This document shows positions 60,663-64,000 of a stretch of DNA of 64,000 nucleotides, piece by piece (position 1 is the stretch's first letter; every line of letters starts with the position of its first letter). Under the pieces are notes generated by a model. It worked only from the letters and a program-made list of their open reading frames with translations, was not told where the DNA came from and did not search any database. This DNA is from UBA6614 sp002433235 (GTDB lineage: Bacteria > Verrucomicrobiota > Verrucomicrobiia > Limisphaerales > UBA1100), in contig DJHS01000153.1 of assembly GCA_002433235.1 (NCBI GenBank), forward strand, positions 118,271 to 182,270. Direction: 5' to 3'. The translations under genes were made by a program, and so were the position numbers.

Positions 60663-62687
60663 TTAATTGATACGCTTCAACACTTTCCGCGGCGCAACGA
60701 GTTTTTCAATCTGAGGCAGATCAAAAAATTCCAAAAGTCCGTAACACATCATCTCAGGCAGATGATTTGCGCCGCGATTGTCGCGAATCACGGATTTCAG
60801 GGTCGCCATCGGCACATCCATTTCCAACGCGTCAATGGACTGCGTCTGAACCGCTGCAATACGCGCCGCCACACTGAGGCGCGGACCGACGGAACGCAGG
60901 GTGATGTCGCCCCCAAACTGCCTACGCGCCCAGTCGGCGATGGCTGCCAACTGGCCCGTCTGCACGCCCAACGCCCTTTCGCCCACCGCATGCATCAGGA
61001 TCACATGGAGAAAGTCACGCGACCGAATTTTGTTTTCCCCGAAGAAAAACGGATCCACCGCCACCACCCGTTGGCCCGCGCGCAACAGGGCCGTGGCTTC
61101 CGCCGCCAGCGTCTTCCGGCCCGCGTCGGCCACCAGTACCGTGGTGCCTTTGGCTCCCGCCGGCGTGAGCACCGCCCCCGGCACCGTCCAATCCGTGCCC
61201 AGCGCAAACTGGAACTGCTCCATGCCCGCCTCGCCGCCGATCTTCCTGGCCGCCACCGTGTAATCCTTTGTCTTCACCAACTCCAGCAGCTTCGCGCGGC
61301 CATCCCCCTTGAACGGCCGCGGCAGCCCCGCCATCGCCGCCAAGGCCATGGTGTTAAAGGAATGGTTGTCCTTCGGCAACGGCACGAGCAGTTCTTCATA
61401 GGTCTTGACTTCCTTCTCACTGCGGATCTCCTGCCAGTCAAAAGGCTGGCCCGGGTAAAATACATCCCCAATGAACCGGTACAATTGCTGCCGGTTATCC
61501 TCGCCGAAGTTGTGATCGCCCGGCTTGTGGTTGATGTGTGTACGCAAAAAATCGCGGCGACCGAGCAATGTAAAGATCGGCGCGGCCGCATCAATCAACG
61601 GCGGCAACGCATGACCCGCCGTGAAGCAACAGCGATCGTAGGCGTTGTTGGTCAACAACGCGGCGCGATCGGCCATCATCGCCGTCAGGTGTGCGTAGTC
61701 TGCGTAAAGGGCCAGGTCATTGGGCGTCTGCTCGGAGTCTCCCAAGTCCTTGCCGTGGCGCGCACGAGTTTTAAAGCTGGAGTATCCTGCCACTGGATTG
61801 CACAACGTCACCCGGTCATCCAGCGAGCTGATGAAAATCGTCTGCCAGCCGCCACCCGAGAGACCAGCCACAGCCACCCGCTTGCGATCGGCATTCGGGT
61901 GCGCCAGCAGCACATCCAGCGCCTTGCTCATGTTCAGATAAAACGGCGCGATGCCCGGCAGGCCACAGAGATCCAGCTGGTTCATTTGGTAATGCCCCAT
62001 GCGATTGGCGAACTGGCCCATGCCGATCCACTCCACGTTCAGCGCCAGCATCCCGCGCTTGGCCAAGTTGATGCACCGGAGTTGCTTGTAGTCCACCGCC
62101 TTGCCCGTGCGCGCGTGGCCATTCACATTCAGTACCACCGGCACCTTGCCCTTGAGTTTCAAGGGTTCATAGAGCAACGCCGGAATCCACCAGCCTGGCA
62201 CCGCCTCAAAACGCAGCTTCCGGATGCGATACCCCGGCAATCCTTCAAGGGTATCCAACCACTCCACCGCCAATGGTGTATCCCGCCATTTGGCGCCGCC
62301 ATCGCGAAACACGACCTTGTCCAGCACCTCCTTGCGGATGTTCGCCGCCTTGGCCTTCCACTCCGTGGCCGTGCGCACGCGCGGCATGTCCGGCACACGT
62401 GTTTCGTTGAAAACGCGTACCTCCTCCAGCGACAAGTCCGGGCCAATCACCGTCGTCGCCAAGGCCTTGGCCACCGTCGCCTCGTCCGGTGCCCCCAGCA
62501 ACGCAGACGGGGCACCCGCCTGAGCCAGCAGAAATGCCGCGCGACTGCTCGGTGCCCGGCATTTTTCACAATAAGGCTTGGCCGGCTTGCGCGGGGGCGG
62601 AGGTTCCGGATACACCGGTGGTGCCGCGACCAACGTCGTCAGTCCAACCATAAAGACAGTGATGCCTGCGTGAATTTTCGCGTTCAT
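60663..62687 (-). CDS. Secreted alpha/beta hydrolase, acetyl-xylan-esterase-like
   Basis: Protein of 674 residues with a signal peptide (about 1-20, HAGITVFMVGLTTLVAA) and a cysteine pair in KPYCEKCRAP after it. The first domain (about 150-450) is an alpha/beta hydrolase: PVVLNVNGHARTG, the nucleophile elbow GLSGGGWQT, a likely acid in LGRRDFLRT and a late His (DHNFGEDNRQQ). The last 230 residues form a second alpha/beta domain without a clear nucleophile (VLVADAGRKTLAAEATALL). Deacetylation of polysaccharide is the likely role given the sulfatase elsewhere in the window, but no substrate can be read. The start at 62687 is set by the signal peptide. Confidence 0.78.
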   Translation of the reverse strand: MNAKIHAGITVFMVGLTTLVAAPPVYPEPPPPRKPAKPYCEKCRAPSSRAAFLLAQAGAPSALLGAPDEATVAKALATTVIGPDLSLEEVRVFNETRVPDMPRVRTATEWKAKAANIRKEVLDKVVFRDGGAKWRDTPLAVEWLDTLEGLPGYRIRKLRFEAVPGWWIPALLYEPLKLKGKVPVVLNVNGHARTGKAVDYKQLRCINLAKRGMLALNVEWIGMGQFANRMGHYQMNQLDLCGLPGIAPFYLNMSKALDVLLAHPNADRKRVAVAGLSGGGWQTIFISSLDDRVTLCNPVAGYSSFKTRARHGKDLGDSEQTPNDLALYADYAHLTAMMADRAALLTNNAYDRCCFTAGHALPPLIDAAAPIFTLLGRRDFLRTHINHKPGDHNFGEDNRQQLYRFIGDVFYPGQPFDWQEIRSEKEVKTYEELLVPLPKDNHSFNTMALAAMAGLPRPFKGDGRAKLLELVKTKDYTVAARKIGGEAGMEQFQFALGTDWTVPGAVLTPAGAKGTTVLVADAGRKTLAAEATALLRAGQRVVAVDPFFFGENKIRSRDFLHVILMHAVGERALGVQTGQLAAIADWARRQFGGDITLRSVGPRLSVAARIAAVQTQSIDALEMDVPMATLKSVIRDNRGANHLPEMMCYGLLEFFDLPQIEKLVAPRKVLKRIN

Positions 62688-62836
62688 GGAGTACTCTGGG
62701 GAGCTTAATGGCCGTGAGATCGGGGGCAATCCAAAAAGCTCGCGAGTATCCATGGCGCGAAATTGTTTTGCGTTTTAGCTGAAAAGACTGTTTGAATGCC
62801 CTTTCCCCGCTGCTTGATTGGGCCAGCGGTTTCGCC

Positions 62837-64000
62837 ATGAGCGACGAGACGGTATATTATTTCGACAACAACGCCACCACGCGCGTCGCGCCGGAGGTGG
62901 TGGAGGCGTTGCTACCGTTCTATACCGAGCAATGGGGCAACCCCTCCAGCGCCTACAGTTTTGGCAACCGCATCGGCGAAGCAGTAGCCAAGGCGCGAGA
63001 TCAGGTGGCCAACCTTCTGGGATGCGATGAGCGCGAGGTGGTTTTCACCAGTTGCGGCACGGAAAGCAACAACGCGGCGTGGAACAGTGCCCTGCTGAGC
63101 CAGCCGGGCAAGCGCCACATCGTGACCACCGCCGTGGAGCACTCGGCCAACATCAAGTTTGGGCAGACTCTGGAAAAGCGTGGCGTGGAGGTCACCTGGT
63201 TGCCGGTGGATTCATTGGGCGAACTAGATGTGCATCAACTGCATGAATCCATTCGCGAGGACACCGCGTTGGTCTCGGTGATGTACGCCAATAACGAAAC
63301 CGGCGTGATCTTCCCGCTGGAGGAAATTGCCGCCATCTGTCGCAGCAGGGATGTGCTTTTCCACACCGACGCCGTGCAGACCCCCGGCAAGCTGCCCCTG
63401 GATGTGCGGGCATTGGGCGTGGATTACCTTTCGCTCTCCGCCCACAAGCTGCATGCCCCCAAGGGCATTGGCGTGCTTTACACCCGCAAGGGCGCGCCAT
63501 GGCAACCCTACGTAATGGGCGGTGGCCAGGAACAAGGCCGGCGAGGCGGCACGGAGAATGTGGCGGGCATCGTCGCCATGGGTTGCGCGGCGGAGATGGC
63601 CGCGGCCAGCCTGGAACAGGATGTGCCCCGCATCCGCGCCCTGCGCGACCGGATGGAGGAAGGCATTTTAAGTTCTATTGAAAGCGTCACCCGCAACGGC
63701 GGTCGTGAACCCCGACTGGCCAATACCAGCAACCTCTCCTTTGCCGACTGCGAGGCGGAGGCCATCCTGCTGCTCTTGGACCGCTCCGGCCTTTGCGCCA
63801 GCAGCGGCTCGGCCTGCACCACCGGCTCATTGGCCCCTTCGCACGTATTGACCGCCATGGGCCGCACGCCCGCGCAGGCGCTGGGCTCCATCCGACTGAG
63901 CCTCAGCAAATACACCACCGAGGCGGAGGTGGATCACCTGCTGGAAACCTTGCCGGGCATCATCAACAAACTCCGTGCTGTATCCCCAAAAGAAGTGGAA
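62837..64000 (+). CDS. Cysteine desulfurase (NifS/IscS type), 3' end outside window
   Basis: PLP enzyme taking sulfur from cysteine for Fe-S clusters, thiolated tRNA and cofactors. The 388 codons in the window run to the edge without a stop. It starts YYFDNNATTRVAPEVVEALL, with NETGVIFPLEEI, the PLP lysine K204 in SAHKLHAPKG and the persulfide cysteine C327 in SSGSACTTGS. The family is about 385-405 residues, so only the end is missing. Group I (NifS/IscS-like) is indicated by the SSGSACTTGS loop. It is divergent from the hydrolase, with 149 nt between the starts. Confidence 0.93.
   Translation, partial: MSDETVYYFDNNATTRVAPEVVEALLPFYTEQWGNPSSAYSFGNRIGEAVAKARDQVANLLGCDEREVVFTSCGTESNNAAWNSALLSQPGKRHIVTTAVEHSANIKFGQTLEKRGVEVTWLPVDSLGELDVHQLHESIREDTALVSVMYANNETGVIFPLEEIAAICRSRDVLFHTDAVQTPGKLPLDVRALGVDYLSLSAHKLHAPKGIGVLYTRKGAPWQPYVMGGGQEQGRRGGTENVAGIVAMGCAAEMAAASLEQDVPRIRALRDRMEEGILSSIESVTRNGGREPRLANTSNLSFADCEAEAILLLLDRSGLCASSGSACTTGSLAPSHVLTAMGRTPAQALGSIRLSLSKYTTEAEVDHLLETLPGIINKLRAVSPKEVE

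Noticed and set aside
60618..62708. 696-codon open frame on the plus strand
   Set aside because: It is antisense to the alpha/beta hydrolase, whose signal peptide and nucleophile elbow are clear.

Overview
The window is a high-GC bacterial chromosome fragment that most resembles Verrucomicrobiota, probably an uncultured lineage assembled from environmental DNA. Evidence for this is the DUF1501 proteins with twin-arginine leaders, a secreted sulfatase, a DUF3500 protein, a Hanks-type kinase with a DWG magnesium motif, GTP-dependent PEP carboxykinase, many secreted proteins of unknown function, and N-filled scaffold gaps with diverged duplicate contig ends. Planctomycetota cannot be excluded from one window. 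No CRISPR array, insertion sequence, phage region or rRNA was seen.

Layout. 1-3991 (minus): F-type ATP synthase operon atpB-E-F-H-A-G, with atpG cut by the window edge. 4161-6067 (minus): pentapeptide-repeat potassium channel and HDOD protein, divergent from an MntR-type metal regulator (6129-6596). 6593-10291 (minus): fabG-acpP-fabF and a thymidine phosphorylase, then a secreted sulfatase (to 11785). 11881-12966 (plus): a PhnW-like aminotransferase. 12983-17988 (minus): MscS channel with a cyclic-nucleotide-binding domain, an orphan secretin and a Sel1-repeat protein. 18271-24119 (minus): two DUF1501 proteins, tRNA-Thr(UGU) broken by a gap, a porin and a DUF3500 protein. 24239-27103 (minus): one pckG gene scrambled by four gaps and duplicated contig ends. 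27200-28995 (minus): lgt and rluD. 29080-34454 (plus): glnD, then pgk-tpiA-secG.

34464-54031 (minus) is the most distinctive part: eleven closely spaced genes on one strand. In transcription order they are an ABC-2 permease, a seven-helix SPFH protein, an HflC-like and an HflK-like protein, a P1B-type metal ATPase with a CPV motif in place of CPC, an ABC ATPase with a long acidic tail, an ABC-2 permease with a DUF2628-like N-terminus, a 611-residue membrane-anchored helical protein, and a peptide ABC importer (OppA with a four-cysteine insert, OppB with an insert, OppC with a DUF5684-like N-terminal domain, and a fused double ATPase). An FHA-kinase-TPR-LRR receptor gene is divergent from it (54184-56721). 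I regard the SPFH/P-type ATPase/ABC-2 block as the best candidate for an undescribed membrane system.

56789-64000: asd, a PAT-like acetyltransferase, two secreted proteins of unknown function, a secreted alpha/beta hydrolase, and a NifS/IscS cysteine desulfurase that runs off the end.

Regulatory signals with some support are a perfect TGTGA-N6-TCACA box upstream of atpB, a terminator-like hairpin between acpP and fabF, intrinsic terminators after pckG and the porin, a hairpin between the convergent kinase and asd genes, and a TATAAT promoter for the DUF1501 pair.
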